NCBI GenBank assembly: GCA_050260355.1
Contig: JBLNBZ010000054.1
Span: 1-64,000 of the forward strand
Source: CADEFX01 sp050260355
GTDB taxonomy: Bacteria; Pseudomonadota; Alphaproteobacteria; Rhizobiales; Hyphomicrobiaceae
Length of the DNA stretch: 64,000 nucleotides
Direction of reading: 5' to 3'
This document shows, in pieces, positions 25,836 through 37,997 of this stretch; positions within the stretch are counted from its first letter, which is position 1, and every line of letters begins with the position of its first letter. The notes below the pieces were generated by a model that saw only the letters and a list, made by a program, of their open reading frames with translations, was not told the origin of the DNA and ran no database searches. The position numbers were made by a program, and so were the translations under genes.

Positions 25836-27025
25836 CGGAGCCGCGCACCTATCTCGACTGGAATGCGTCGGCCCCGCTTCGGCTCGAGGCGCGCGAGGCG
25901 ATGCTGACGGCGCTCGAGGCCATCGGCAATCCGTCGTCCGTCCACACCGAAGGCAGACGAGCCCGAGCCTTGATCGAGGACGCGCGCGAGCGCGTCGCCG
26001 CTCTCGTCGGTGCCAAGCCCGCCGAGGTGGTTTTCACCAGCGGAGCCACGGAAGCCAACAATTGGGCGATGGCCGGCTGGACTACGATCTTCGTCTCGGC
26101 CATCGAGCACGACAGCGTCCTTGCCCCGGCGCATGCGTCCGGCGCGCGGGTCGTCGAGCTTCCGGCCTCATCGATGGGCGTCGTGTCGCCGCAAGTCATT
26201 GCCGAGCACGTGTTGCGAGAGACCGCGCCGGCCAGGCGAGGGCTCCTCGCGCTGCAGATGGCGAACAACGAGACCGGAGTCCTGCAGCCCGTCGTCGAGG
26301 CTGCGGCATTCGCGCGGGAACATGGGCTCCTTACGCACACCGATGCGACGCAGGCGGTCGGGCGCGTGCCGGTCGATATCCGCGCGCTCGGCGTCGATTT
26401 GCTTTCGCTCTCCTCCCACAAGCTCGGTGGGCCGAAGGGCGTGGGGGCACTGATCGTTCGCGAGGGTTGCGATATCGCTCCATTCGTCCGCGGCGGCGCT
26501 CAGGAGCGGCGACGCCGCGCCGGAACCGAGAATGTGGCCGCAATCGCGGGCTTCGGCGCCGCTGCAGCGGCAGCCGCCGATGATTTGGCGCGCATCGGCG
26601 CGGTCGCGGCCAATCGTGATCGCATCGAGCGTGGCCTGAAGCGCATCACGCCCGACGTGGTGGTGATCGGCGAGTCGTCTGAGCGCCTGGCGAATACGAC
26701 GTGCATCGCGCTGCCAGGCAAGCTTGCTGAGACGCTGGTGATCCAGCTCGATCTCGCCGGCATCGCCGTCAGTGCCGGCTCGGCATGCTCATCCGGCAAG
26801 GTCGGAACGAGCCGCGTGCTCGCCGCCATGGGCGTGCCGGCCGAGGTCGCGAGAAGCGCCATCAGGCTGAGCGTCGGCGCGTCGACGAGCAGGCGCGATG
26901 TCGAGCGGCTCTTTGGCGCATGGATGTGCATTTGTGGATCGCGGGCGATTGAAAAGCACCTTGCGGGCGACGAGATGCCCGAGAGTGTGCAGCTCGCGGT
27001 CGAGAGAATCTTGGAAGAGGTGTGA
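25832..27025 (+). CDS. Cysteine desulfurase, IscS/NifS-like (first of two in the operon)
   Basis: A PLP enzyme that takes sulfur from cysteine for cluster assembly. The start ATG 25832 overlaps the iscR stop. The 397-residue protein shows the fold-type I motifs FTSGATEANNWA, the PLP lysine in LSSHKLGGPKG, and the long mobile loop with the active Cys in SAGSACSSGKVGTSRVL, which marks group I (IscS/NifS-like) desulfurases. The last about 35 residues (MCICGSRAIEKHLAGDEMPE onward) do not resemble the usual end of the family and contain two extra Cys. Rhizobiales suf operons often carry this gene as the extra desulfurase before sufB. Confidence 0.9.
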   Translation: MTEPRTYLDWNASAPLRLEAREAMLTALEAIGNPSSVHTEGRRARALIEDARERVAALVGAKPAEVVFTSGATEANNWAMAGWTTIFVSAIEHDSVLAPAHASGARVVELPASSMGVVSPQVIAEHVLRETAPARRGLLALQMANNETGVLQPVVEAAAFAREHGLLTHTDATQAVGRVPVDIRALGVDLLSLSSHKLGGPKGVGALIVREGCDIAPFVRGGAQERRRRAGTENVAAIAGFGAAAAAAADDLARIGAVAANRDRIERGLKRITPDVVVIGESSERLANTTCIALPGKLAETLVIQLDLAGIAVSAGSACSSGKVGTSRVLAAMGVPAEVARSAIRLSVGASTSRRDVERLFGAWMCICGSRAIEKHLAGDEMPESVQLAVERILEEV

Positions 27026-27027
27026 GA

Positions 27028-28497
<1,470 letters not shown>

Positions 28498-28715
28498 CAG
28501 CGTCCAGAACGCTGCATGAAATGCAAGTTGATGCACTAAGGGGTGTGGCAGGTGCGACAAAGATGTGTAGGATCGGGCGCCGGCAAAAGCCGGCAGGCGC
28601 AGGGATCGTACGGTCTCGCGCCGGCAGCCGGGCGCATGGTCCGAGCTGGTGGATGGGGAGCGAAGCTAGGTCGGCGTCACTACACGGGCGACACCTCAAG
28701 TGGAGGAGAAGTAGC
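28498..28715 (+). other. 218-base gap after sufB
   Basis: No gene is convincing here. The stretch includes short GC-rich complementary segments (for example around 28575-28630, GCCGGC repeats) that could fold in the operon mRNA. A promoter for the following genes is possible but no clear boxes are visible. Confidence 0.3.
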
Positions 28716-28988
28716 ATGAGCGATGCGGCGGGTTTTGGCGAGCTTCTCAAGACAGCGAGACTTCTGCGCGAGATCGATGAGGGGGAGTGTCTGCGGCGGA
28801 ACGCCCTCTCGGAGAAGCGCAAGGGCATCGCCCTCCGCCAGGGCTCTGTGGTCACCGTGTTGGAGACGCTCGACGAGGGCAAGGCCTTCCTCGTCGAGTT
28901 CGGTCAGCGCGCGCCCGACACGTGCGACTGGCTTGGCGTTCTCTATCCGTCCGAGATCGAGATGAATGAGGTCGCGAACGGGCGCTGA
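28716..28988 (+). CDS. Unknown 90-residue protein inside the suf operon
   Basis: ATG 28716 is preceded by a strong GGAGGAG site. The predicted acidic cytoplasmic protein starts MSDAAGFGELLKTARLLREI and has a short beta-rich part, GSVVTVLETLDEGKAFLVEFG, ending in DWLGVLYPSEIE. The pattern (turn-rich strand pair with VEF and a terminal L-x-P-x-E) is loosely like DUF4926-type small proteins, but I do not recognise the family. There are two Cys (GECLRR and DTCDW). Its position between sufB and sufC suggests a role in Fe-S assembly or its control; that is inference from context only. Confidence 0.65.
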   Translation: MSDAAGFGELLKTARLLREIDEGECLRRNALSEKRKGIALRQGSVVTVLETLDEGKAFLVEFGQRAPDTCDWLGVLYPSEIEMNEVANGR

Positions 28989-29095
28989 CGCGCGCCGCGC
29001 TACGCTACCAGGCACCCGAGGGAGGAAGTCACGCCGGCGGTCGGCCACGCCGGCGACGTGGAATGCTGTTTGCGAATGTGGAGACCAGGCACCGA

Positions 29096-29851
29096 ATGCT
29101 CGAGATCAAAAATCTGCACGTGAAAGTCGCCGATGAGGACGCCGAGATCCTCAAGGGCATCAGCCTCACTGTGCCAGAAGGCGAAGTGCACGCCATCATG
29201 GGCCCCAATGGATCGGGGAAGTCGACCCTCGCCTATGTCCTCGCCGGCCACGAAGACTATGAGGTCACCGAGGGCGACATCCTGTGGGGCGGCCGATCGC
29301 TGCTCGGCATGGAGCCCGATGAACGCGCCGCCAACGGCGTATTCCTGGCGTTTCAGTACCCGCTCGAGATTCCGGGCGTTGCCACGATGACGTTTCTGCG
29401 CTCCTCGCTGAACGCGGTGAGGAAGAAGCGCGGCGAGAAGGAGCTGACGACGCCGGAGTTCATGAAGCTCGTGCGCACGAAGGCGGCCGCACTCGAGATC
29501 GCCGACGAGATGCTGAAGCGGCCGCTGAACGTTGGTTTCTCCGGCGGCGAGAAGAAGCGCATGGAGATCCTGCAGATGTCGCTGCTGGAGCCGTCGCTCT
29601 GCGTCATGGACGAGACCGACTCCGGCCTCGACATCGACGCCATCCGCATCGTCTCCGAAGGGACCAACAAGCTGCGCTCGAAAGACCGGGCCATACTGGT
29701 CATCACGCACTATCAGCGGCTGCTCAACCACATCGTGCCGGACAAGGTGCACGTGCTTGCCGATGGCAAGATCCAGAAGTCGGGCAGCAAGGAGCTGGCC
29801 GTGGAGCTCGAGAAATCCGGCTACGCCGGCTTCAGGACCAAGGCTGCCTGA
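29096..29851 (+). CDS. sufC: Fe-S cluster assembly ATPase SufC
   Basis: SufC is the ABC-type ATPase that drives conformational change in the SufBCD scaffold. Walker A is GPNGSGKST near residue 35, the family-specific DYEVTEGDILW and FQYPLEIPGV follow, the signature is FSGGEKKRMEI, and Walker B lies in LCVMDETDSGLDIDA. I chose ATG 29096 (MLEIKNLHVKV), which aligns with SufC starts elsewhere; the frame extends to 29063 without a good reason to use it. 251 residues. Confidence 0.96.
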   Translation: MLEIKNLHVKVADEDAEILKGISLTVPEGEVHAIMGPNGSGKSTLAYVLAGHEDYEVTEGDILWGGRSLLGMEPDERAANGVFLAFQYPLEIPGVATMTFLRSSLNAVRKKRGEKELTTPEFMKLVRTKAAALEIADEMLKRPLNVGFSGGEKKRMEILQMSLLEPSLCVMDETDSGLDIDAIRIVSEGTNKLRSKDRAILVITHYQRLLNHIVPDKVHVLADGKIQKSGSKELAVELEKSGYAGFRTKAA

Positions 29852-29889
29852 ACAGCAATGCAGCGAGACAACGCTGCAGAGGTGACGAG

Positions 29890-31224
29890 ATGAATGTGGC
29901 GGTGATGAAAACGAAGGCGGAGGCGGCTCTCGGCGAGCAGTTCGAGGCCGTGGCTCGCCAGCTACCCGGCGGCGCTTGGGTCGAGGCGTTGCGCAAGGAG
30001 GCGATCGGCACCTTCGAGTCGCTTGGTTTGCCGCATCGGCGCATCGAGGAGTGGAAGTACACCGACCTGCGCGAGAGGATGCGCGAGGCCTTCCCGCCGG
30101 CGCTGGGCGAGAGGCCTGCAGTCTCGCGCGGGCAGATCGATGCCACGTTGGGGCCGCTCGCGGCCCTTGATGCCGACCGCCTCGTGTTCGTCGATGGCGC
30201 TTACTGCGCCGAGCTCTCCGATGCGCAGCGGCTCGGCGATGGCTTCGAGCTCAAGACCATGGCCGAGATGCTGGCGGCAGCGCCCGCCTGGCTGCAGGGC
30301 AAGTTCGACGCGAAAGCGCAGCGCCGGCCGGATGCGATCGGCGCACTCAACCTGGCCTTCATGAGCGATGGCGTTCTGCTCAAGATCAAGCCGAACCGAA
30401 CGGCCGCACGGCCGGTGCTCCTGGTGTGCGCTCGCTCCAGGAAGGCGGCAAGCTCCGTCACCACGCGCAACATCATCGCCGTCGAGGCCGGCGCCAAACT
30501 GACCTTGATGGAGGTGCACGTCGCGCTCGCCGGCGCTTCGCCCAAGGCGCAAGTCAATGCTGCGACCGATATCACGCTGGCTGAGGGCGCCAACGCCACC
30601 CACATGAAGTGTCTCATGGACGCAGGCGAGACGACCCATCTTGCGACCTGGACGGCCAAGATCGGCAAAGCGGCCTCCTACCGCGCCTTTCAGCTCACCG
30701 CCGGCGTGGGGCTTGCGCGCAATCAGGTGTTTGCCACCTTTACGGGAGAAGGTGCAAAGCTCGACGTATCAGGCCTGTTCCTCGGACGCGGGTCGGACCA
30801 TGTCGACACTACCCTTTTCATCGATCACGCGGTGCCGGGCTGCGAGAGCCGCGAGCTGTTCAAGGGCGTGCTCGACGGTCGCGCCAGGGGTATTTTCCAG
30901 GGCAAGGTCGTCGTCAGGCCCGATGCCCAGAAGACCGACGGCAAGCAGATGGCGCAGGCCCTGATGCTGTCGCAGGACGCGGAGTTCGACTCCAAGCCGG
31001 AGCTCGAGATCTTCGCGGATGACGTGGTTTGCGGGCATGGCAGCACGTGCACCGAGCTCGATGCCGACATGCTTTTCTACTGCCGGTCGCGCGGCATCCC
31101 GCTGGCGGAAGCGCGCGCCATGTTGATCGAGAGCTTTGCTGCCGAGGCGGTCGACAAGGTCGAGGATGAGCACATCCGCGCGGCCTTGATGAACGTCGCT
31201 TCGACTTGGCTGAGCGGTGCCTGA
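29890..31224 (+). CDS. sufD: Fe-S cluster assembly protein SufD
   Basis: SufD pairs with SufB in the SufBC2D complex. The 444-residue protein begins with the helical HRRIEEWKYTDLRER region, typical of SufD, and has the SufBD core ending in GHGSTCTELDADMLFYCRSRGIPLAEARAMLIESFAAE, where the conserved His (GHG) lies. The N-terminal first 20 residues are variable. It is 38 bases after sufC and overlaps or abuts sufS. Confidence 0.95.
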   Translation: MNVAVMKTKAEAALGEQFEAVARQLPGGAWVEALRKEAIGTFESLGLPHRRIEEWKYTDLRERMREAFPPALGERPAVSRGQIDATLGPLAALDADRLVFVDGAYCAELSDAQRLGDGFELKTMAEMLAAAPAWLQGKFDAKAQRRPDAIGALNLAFMSDGVLLKIKPNRTAARPVLLVCARSRKAASSVTTRNIIAVEAGAKLTLMEVHVALAGASPKAQVNAATDITLAEGANATHMKCLMDAGETTHLATWTAKIGKAASYRAFQLTAGVGLARNQVFATFTGEGAKLDVSGLFLGRGSDHVDTTLFIDHAVPGCESRELFKGVLDGRARGIFQGKVVVRPDAQKTDGKQMAQALMLSQDAEFDSKPELEIFADDVVCGHGSTCTELDADMLFYCRSRGIPLAEARAMLIESFAAEAVDKVEDEHIRAALMNVASTWLSGA

Positions 31225-31246
31225 CGAGCGAAAGGCGTCGACGAGC

Positions 31247-32506
31247 ATGACCATCATGGAAACGAAGGGCGAGCGAGCGGGAGCTTTGGCCGCCTTCGAC
31301 GTGGAGCGGATCCGGGCCGACTTCCCGATCCTCTACCGCGAGGTCTATGGCAAGCCGCTCGTCTACCTGGACAACGGCGCATCGGCGCAGAAGCCGCGCT
31401 CCGTGCTCGATGCCATCGAGCACGCCTACAAGTTCGAGTACGCCAATGTGCATCGCGGGCTGCATTTCCTGTCCAATGCCGCAACCGCTAAGTACGAGGA
31501 CGCGCGCGTCATTGCGCAGCGCTTCCTCAATGCGCGGCACGAGGATGAGATCATCTTCACGCGCAATCTGACCGACGGCGTCAATCTCGTCGCCAGCTCG
31601 TTCGGCATGGACTTCAAGGAAGGCGACGAGATCGTCGTCTCCATCATGGAGCACCATTCCAACATCGTGCCCTGGCATTTCCTGCGCGAGCGCAAGGGCT
31701 GCGTCCTGAAGTGGGCTCCCATCTCGGACACCGGCGAGTTTCTGCTCGACGAGTTCGAGAAGCTGCTCGGCCCGCGCACCCGCATCGTCGCGCTGACGCA
31801 TATGTCGAACGTGCTCGGCACGGTGGTGCCGATCAAGGAGGTGGTGCGGATGGCGCACGCCCGCGGCATTCCGGTGCTCGTCGACGGAGCCCAGGCCGCG
31901 GTCCACCTGCCGGTCGACGTCCAGGATCTGGATTGCGATTTCTACGCCTTCACCGGACACAAGGTGTACGGCCCGACGGGCATCGGCATTCTCTACGCCA
32001 AGAAGCAGCATCTCGAGGCCATGCCGCCCTACCAGGGTGGCGGCGACATGATCGAGAGCGTGCATACCGACCGCATCACGTACGGCAAGGCTCCGCACAA
32101 GTTCGAGGCCGGCACGCCGGCCATCGTTCAGGCGATCGGCCTCGGGGCGGCACTGAACTACATGATGCAGGTCGGGCGCGACCGCATCGCTGCGCACGAG
32201 GCTGAGCTCAAGGACTATGCCCACAAACGCCTCGGCGAGCTGAACTGGTTGAAGATCTATGGGCAGGCCAAGGACAAGGGCGCCATCGTCTCGTTTTCCA
32301 TCGATGGCCTGCACCCGCATGACATCTCCACGATCATAGACCGGTCGGGCGTGGCCGTGCGTGCCGGCCATCACTGCGCCCAGCCGCTGATGGAGCGGCT
32401 CGGCGTCACCGCCACGTGCCGCGCCTCCTTCGCGATGTACAACACCAAGGCCGAGGTCGATGTGCTGGCCGAGGCTTTGATCCGAGCCCACGACTTCTTC
32501 GCCTGA
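31247..32506 (+). CDS. sufS: Cysteine desulfurase SufS (group II)
   Basis: SufS mobilises sulfur from cysteine and normally passes it to SufE or SufU-type partners. The 419-residue protein shows VYLDNGASAQKP, EHHSNIVPW, the PLP Lys in FTGHKVYGPTG and the active Cys in a short ordered loop, RAGHHCAQPLMERLGV, the mark of SufS-type enzymes. ATG 31247 is preferred; a GTG at 31217 would overlap the sufD stop. It is the second desulfurase of the operon; no sufE is visible in the window. Confidence 0.94.
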   Translation: MTIMETKGERAGALAAFDVERIRADFPILYREVYGKPLVYLDNGASAQKPRSVLDAIEHAYKFEYANVHRGLHFLSNAATAKYEDARVIAQRFLNARHEDEIIFTRNLTDGVNLVASSFGMDFKEGDEIVVSIMEHHSNIVPWHFLRERKGCVLKWAPISDTGEFLLDEFEKLLGPRTRIVALTHMSNVLGTVVPIKEVVRMAHARGIPVLVDGAQAAVHLPVDVQDLDCDFYAFTGHKVYGPTGIGILYAKKQHLEAMPPYQGGGDMIESVHTDRITYGKAPHKFEAGTPAIVQAIGLGAALNYMMQVGRDRIAAHEAELKDYAHKRLGELNWLKIYGQAKDKGAIVSFSIDGLHPHDISTIIDRSGVAVRAGHHCAQPLMERLGVTATCRASFAMYNTKAEVDVLAEALIRAHDFFA

Positions 32507-32514
32507 GAGCGAGC

Positions 32515-32940
32515 ATGGATGCCAAGATGGCAGAACCGAGCATTGTGACCGGCGTTGCGGGCGAGGCGCCTGCCGCGCTGCCCGTCGATCAAGGCGGCAC
32601 ACCCGTGGAGGGCTCCAAGTTGTCGAAGGAGCAGCTCGAGCAGATGACGGCCGATATCGTCGCGGCCCTGAAGACGGTCTACGACCCCGAGATCCCGGCC
32701 GACATATACGAGCTCGGGCTGATCTACAAGATCGACATCTCGGACGAGCGGGACGTCATCATCGACATGACCCTGACGGCTCCCGGCTGCCCGGTCGCCG
32801 GCGAGATGCCGACCTGGGTGGAGAATGCCGTGGGCGCGGTCGCGGGCGTCGGCCAGGTCAAGGTGAACCTCACCTTCGACCCGCCCTGGGACCAGAGCCG
32901 TATGAGCGACGAGGCGCGTCTCGCCCTCAACATGTTCTAG
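32515..32940 (+). CDS. sufT: SufT / MIP18-family (DUF59) Fe-S assembly protein
   Basis: A 141-residue protein whose core is the DUF59/MIP18 domain: IVAALKTVYDPEIPADIYELGLIYKI, then DMTLTAPGCPVAGEMP, holding the conserved DPE and Cys motifs. SufT-type proteins help mature Fe-S proteins. The first about 40 residues are a low-complexity Ala/Pro-rich leader. It follows sufS by eight bases and precedes sufA. Confidence 0.9.
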   Translation: MDAKMAEPSIVTGVAGEAPAALPVDQGGTPVEGSKLSKEQLEQMTADIVAALKTVYDPEIPADIYELGLIYKIDISDERDVIIDMTLTAPGCPVAGEMPTWVENAVGAVAGVGQVKVNLTFDPPWDQSRMSDEARLALNMF

Positions 32941-33025
32941 TTCCAAGGTGCGCCTTCACTTGCCGCCTCGAAAATTCGCCAAATCGCGCTATATTGAGGT
33001 TGGTCCAACGGCAACCAAGCGCTGA

Positions 33026-33424
33026 ATGGAACGCATGAGCAACCCTAGACCCCGCCCGCAAGTGATGACGCTCACGGATGCGGCCGTGGCGCGCGTCAAG
33101 GCTATCCTGGCTGCCCGGGGCGCTGGCTCCGCCGGCCTCAAGATCGGCGTCAAGAAGGGCGGCTGTGCCGGCATGGAGTACACGCTCGACTGGGCCGAGG
33201 CGCCGGGTAAGTTCGACGAGGTGGTCGAGCGCGATGGCGCGCGTGTGATCATCGATCCGCAGGCGGTGCTCTATCTGCTGGGCGCCGAGATGGACTACAA
33301 GGTCGACAAGCTGTCGGCGCAGTTCGTGTTCAACAATCCGAACCAGCAGAGCGCCTGCGGCTGCGGCGAGAGCGTCAATCTCATGCCGGCCCCCAAGGAA
33401 CGGCTCGAGGCGCTGAAGGCCTGA
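33026..33424 (+). CDS. sufA: A-type Fe-S carrier SufA/IscA
   Basis: A-type carriers accept clusters from the SufBCD scaffold and deliver them to target proteins. The 132-residue protein has the HesB/IscA fold with the three conserved Cys: KKGGCAGMEYTLDW and SACGCGES. A second start (MSNPRP, 33035) is equally usable. It ends the recognisable suf set; a DUF924 gene follows six bases later. Confidence 0.94.
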   Translation: MERMSNPRPRPQVMTLTDAAVARVKAILAARGAGSAGLKIGVKKGGCAGMEYTLDWAEAPGKFDEVVERDGARVIIDPQAVLYLLGAEMDYKVDKLSAQFVFNNPNQQSACGCGESVNLMPAPKERLEALKA

Positions 33425-33429
33425 GAGCC

Positions 33430-33990
33430 GTGGCGGCCGACGGGCTCCCGCCGTGGTGCGAGACCGTTCTCGATCTCTGGTTTCGCGAGCTCGAGCCCAA
33501 GGCCTGGTTCACCACATCCCGCGCCACCGATCTCCTCATCGTCGAGCGCTGCCTCGCCATCCACGAGAAGGTAGCCCAAGCGCTTCCGCCTGAGGCGCGG
33601 CGTGAGCCGCAGGTTGCGCTGGCCGCGGTGATTGCCCTCGACCAGTTTCCCCGCAACATGTTCCGCGCCACGCCGCGCGCCTTTGCCACCGATCCGCTGG
33701 CCCTCGCCCTGGCGAAGGATGCGGTTGCGGCAGGCCTCGATCGCGGCATGGTCAAGAACGAGCGCCTGTTCCTGTACCTGCCCTTCGAGCACAGCGAAAA
33801 CCTCGACGACCAGCACCGCTCCGTGGAGCTGTTCGCGGCGCTCGGCGATGAGGAGCTGCTGCGCCATGCCATTGCGCACAAGGCCATCATCGAGCGGTTC
33901 GGCCGCTTCCCGCATCGCAATGCCATCCTCGGCAGACCCTCCACGCCCGAGGAGGAGGAGTTGCTGCGCCAGCCCGGCAGCTCGTTTTGA
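33430..33990 (+). CDS. DUF924 family protein
   Basis: A 186-residue, mainly helical protein starting at GTG 33430. It has the DUF924 landmarks VLDLWFRELEPKAWF, ALAAVIALDQFPRNMFR, LPFEHSENLDDQ and RFGRFPHRNAILGR. The family has a TPR-like fold and no settled function. It is translationally close to sufA and may be part of the same transcript. Confidence 0.88.
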   Translation: MAADGLPPWCETVLDLWFRELEPKAWFTTSRATDLLIVERCLAIHEKVAQALPPEARREPQVALAAVIALDQFPRNMFRATPRAFATDPLALALAKDAVAAGLDRGMVKNERLFLYLPFEHSENLDDQHRSVELFAALGDEELLRHAIAHKAIIERFGRFPHRNAILGRPSTPEEEELLRQPGSSF

Positions 33991-34006
33991 GGACGCCACA
34001 CCAGCC

Positions 34007-34381
34007 GTGACCGTCAGCGACAGCTTCATCGACCTTCTGCAGGACCAGCTTCGCGGCATGGGTCCGGTCTCGGTGCGGCGCCTGTTCGGTGGGGCGGGTC
34101 TCTATGCGGCGGGGACCATGTTCGCGCTGGTGTCGGATGAGACCCTTTATCTCAAGGCCGACGAGACCACGCGTGCGGATTTCGAGGCGGAAGGTATGCA
34201 GCCTTTCAGCTACGCGACGAAGGACGGCCGCAACACCCTCATGAGCTACTGGCGAGCCCCGGAGCGGCTGTTCGACGATCCCGACGAGATGCTGGCTTGG
34301 GCCACGCGCGCGCTGGCTGCCGCCAAGCGCTCCGCAGCCAAGACATCGTCGCCCAAGTCGAGACGCAAGCGACCCGGCTAG
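34007..34381 (+). CDS. TfoX N-terminal domain protein
   Basis: A 124-residue protein from GTG 34007 with the TfoX_N landmarks DQLRGMGPVSVRRLFGGAGLY, FALVSDETLYLKAD and YWRAPERLFDDPDEMLAWA, followed by a Lys/Arg/Ser-rich tail. TfoX/Sxy is a competence activator in gammaproteobacteria; stand-alone N-domains in alphaproteobacteria have no known role. Its stop overlaps the end of the converging CoA-transferase gene by four bases. Confidence 0.85.
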   Translation: MTVSDSFIDLLQDQLRGMGPVSVRRLFGGAGLYAAGTMFALVSDETLYLKADETTRADFEAEGMQPFSYATKDGRNTLMSYWRAPERLFDDPDEMLAWATRALAAAKRSAAKTSSPKSRRKRPG

Positions 34382-35772
34382 GAGGCCATGGGCCAGCGGG
34401 GCGGGTGCGTGCCGAGCGGCACCGAGGGCCGATCCCACCGCACAGGGGTCGCCGAAAGCTTCGCCGCATGTCTGACGGCGGTTATCGGCCCAAAGCGGCT
34501 GTCGGATATCTCCAGCAGGTCCTGAACATCAACGAATTTCTGGTCGGCGCAGGCGAGCCCACCGTCGATGCGTCCGAGGCCGGCGAGCCATCGTCCGGTC
34601 TGCGCCAGCGAGACGCGCACCAGCCACGATCCGCCTTCCTCCCGCTGACGCTTGAGCGCCATCATGGCACCCGTCGCCAACAGATATCCCGAGCCGTGAT
34701 CGAGGGCCTGGCACGGCAGCTCCTTCGGGCGGTCGAGGCCCGCCGCGGCGCCCTCGGCATGATTGAGGCCGTTGGTGTTCTGCACCAGGCTGTCGAACCC
34801 GCGCCGGCCGGACCACGGTCCCTGCTGCCCGTAGGCGGAAAGCGACACGTAGACGATGCCGGGCGAAAGCTCGGCAAGACGCTCGGGCGCGAAACCGCGC
34901 CCAGCGATCGCGCCAGGCCGATAGCCCTGCACGAAGATGTCCGCGTCCTTGGCGAGGGCGGTCAGCGTTTCGCGGCCGCCGCTTTCCGCAAGATCGACGT
35001 GCGCGGAGAGCTTGCCGCGGCCGGTATCCATCACCAGACCTTGGAACGACGGCAGCTTCGGGCTTGCCACAAGCAAGACATCGGCGCCGTGTCCGGCAAG
35101 GGTGCGCCCGCAAACCGGCCCCGCGATCACACGTGTCAGATCGAGCACGCGGATGCCTGACAGCGGCCGCGTGCCGCCCTTCGGCCAGGGGCGCGCCGGC
35201 GCGTCGCCGATGCGCGTGATCTCGAACAGGGGCAGCCTAGCGACCGCCTGCCCTTGGCCGTGCGCGGCCCATTCCTCGGGCGAGCGCGTCATCGTAGCGA
35301 CGAGGCCCGCCTCGGCCGCAGCCGTCTCGAACGGCTCGCCCTGCCATCCATTCAGTCGCGCTTGCACGCTCTCGCGGTTGTACTCGGCGCCGAGGAGCTT
35401 GAGCATACCGTCGCGGTGGTGGGGGAAGTTCGTGTGCAGCCGCACGAAACGGCCGTCGCCCGTGCGATAAAGGCCTGCGATCGGGTCCCAGGTGCGCTCG
35501 GCGAAGCCCGGCACGCGCATATAGCGCTCGCTGCGGAACTCGGCCGCAGCGTGCCGCATGTCGACCGACACCGTTTGCGTTCTTCCTGTACGCGCGCGCC
35601 AGATCTCACTGGCGGCGAGGGCGCTGGCGGCGATGGTCGATTGAGCCACCGCATCGACACGGAACGACGAAGGCAGCACCGGCTCGCTGCCCGTCAGCTC
35701 GACGCTGTCGAGGGCCTGGGCGTTGCCGCCCCCGACCGACCAGATTTCGGCAAGAGCAGCGCGTGCTGTCAT
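34378..35772 (-). CDS. CoA transferase, class III (CaiB/BaiF)
   Basis: A 464-residue protein related to family III acyl-CoA transferases. It shows a duplicated or extended layout: an N-terminal region with AAAEFRSERYMR and DGRFVRLHTNFPHHRDGML, then the CaiB-type core PLSGIRVLDLTRVIAGPVCGR, followed by VMDTGRGKLSAHVDL, DADIFVQGYRPGAIAGRGF and VYVSLSAYGQQGPW. The typical catalytic Asp region after the core is less clear here. Substrate unknown. ATG 35772 is preferred to an upstream frame that runs into the helicase gene. Confidence 0.85.
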   Translation of the reverse strand: MTARAALAEIWSVGGGNAQALDSVELTGSEPVLPSSFRVDAVAQSTIAASALAASEIWRARTGRTQTVSVDMRHAAAEFRSERYMRVPGFAERTWDPIAGLYRTGDGRFVRLHTNFPHHRDGMLKLLGAEYNRESVQARLNGWQGEPFETAAAEAGLVATMTRSPEEWAAHGQGQAVARLPLFEITRIGDAPARPWPKGGTRPLSGIRVLDLTRVIAGPVCGRTLAGHGADVLLVASPKLPSFQGLVMDTGRGKLSAHVDLAESGGRETLTALAKDADIFVQGYRPGAIAGRGFAPERLAELSPGIVYVSLSAYGQQGPWSGRRGFDSLVQNTNGLNHAEGAAAGLDRPKELPCQALDHGSGYLLATGAMMALKRQREEGGSWLVRVSLAQTGRWLAGLGRIDGGLACADQKFVDVQDLLEISDSRFGPITAVRHAAKLSATPVRWDRPSVPLGTHPPRWPMAS

Positions 35773-35794
35773 GGATTGGACGACCCCGTCTGGA

Positions 35795-37315
<1,521 letters not shown>

Positions 37316-37657
37316 AAGAAGGTTTCTCCATCTCGCTCGTGTATGCGCCCCGCACCCCCGGATTCCGGGGTGAACGTTGGCGATCACAGCGCAGGGGAGA
37401 ACCACAAAGGGCCTAACGGGAAAAGCCTAAGCTTCGGGGAAATCGAGAAAATGCAAGCAATCCCCTGCGCCGTTAGTGCCCGGTACATGGCATTGTTTGT
37501 TGAAAAAAGCAAGGAACTCGGGCTGAAAAGAGGGGTAAATCGGTGCTGCTGCCACGCTCAGGGCGCCCCGGGGCGTGACATGCAACGGCGGCTGGCGCCC
37601 TCGAGACGCGCCCCTACGGCGACGCGTCGGCCGTCCTGGCCGAGAGACCGCTGCCGG
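37316..37657. other. Intergenic region upstream of the DEAD-box gene
   Basis: No gene is supported. Stretches with moderate A content (37440-37545) probably contain the helicase promoter and 5' leader, which in cold-inducible helicases can be long. A perfect 14-bp GC palindrome at 37562-37575 (centre CCCCGGGG) may be a terminator remnant for the small gene at 37658, though no T-run follows. Confidence 0.35.
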
Positions 37658-37864
37658 CTACAGCTTGCGACAAGTCAGGTGGAAGTCGGTCCAGCTCCAG
37701 CGCGACCGGGGCGTCCAGCCGCGCGCGCAGTCGTTGGGAGTTGGCAGGGAACCCGCCTGTACGCCGAGGCTGGTGCGACCGGGGCTCGACTTCGTCTCTT
37801 GGGCCAGGGCGCTGCCGGACGCGAGCACCATCGCCAGCGCAATCGCGCCGAGTGCATGCCTCAT
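37658..37864 (-). CDS. Small secreted protein, unknown function
   Basis: ATG 37864 is preceded by a strong AAAAGGAG site. The 68-residue product has a clear signal peptide (MRHALGAIALAMVLASGSALA, cleavage before QETKSS). The mature part is about 46 residues, with Trp-rich GWTPRSRWSWTDFH and two Cys (NDCARG and LTCRKL) that could form a disulfide. I do not recognise the family. The strong ribosome site and signal peptide make it more than a chance frame. Confidence 0.6.
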   Translation of the reverse strand: MRHALGAIALAMVLASGSALAQETKSSPGRTSLGVQAGSLPTPNDCARGWTPRSRWSWTDFHLTCRKL

Positions 37865-37997
37865 GATCGATCTCCTTTTGCTCTTGGGCTTCGCCCGCAT
37901 TGTGACGGCTTACTCCCGAAACTGCCCTGCTCAAGAGAGAGTCGCTGCAATCTTCCGTGAGGCACGTGTTACCCTCGGAATGAGACGGCGAAAATGA

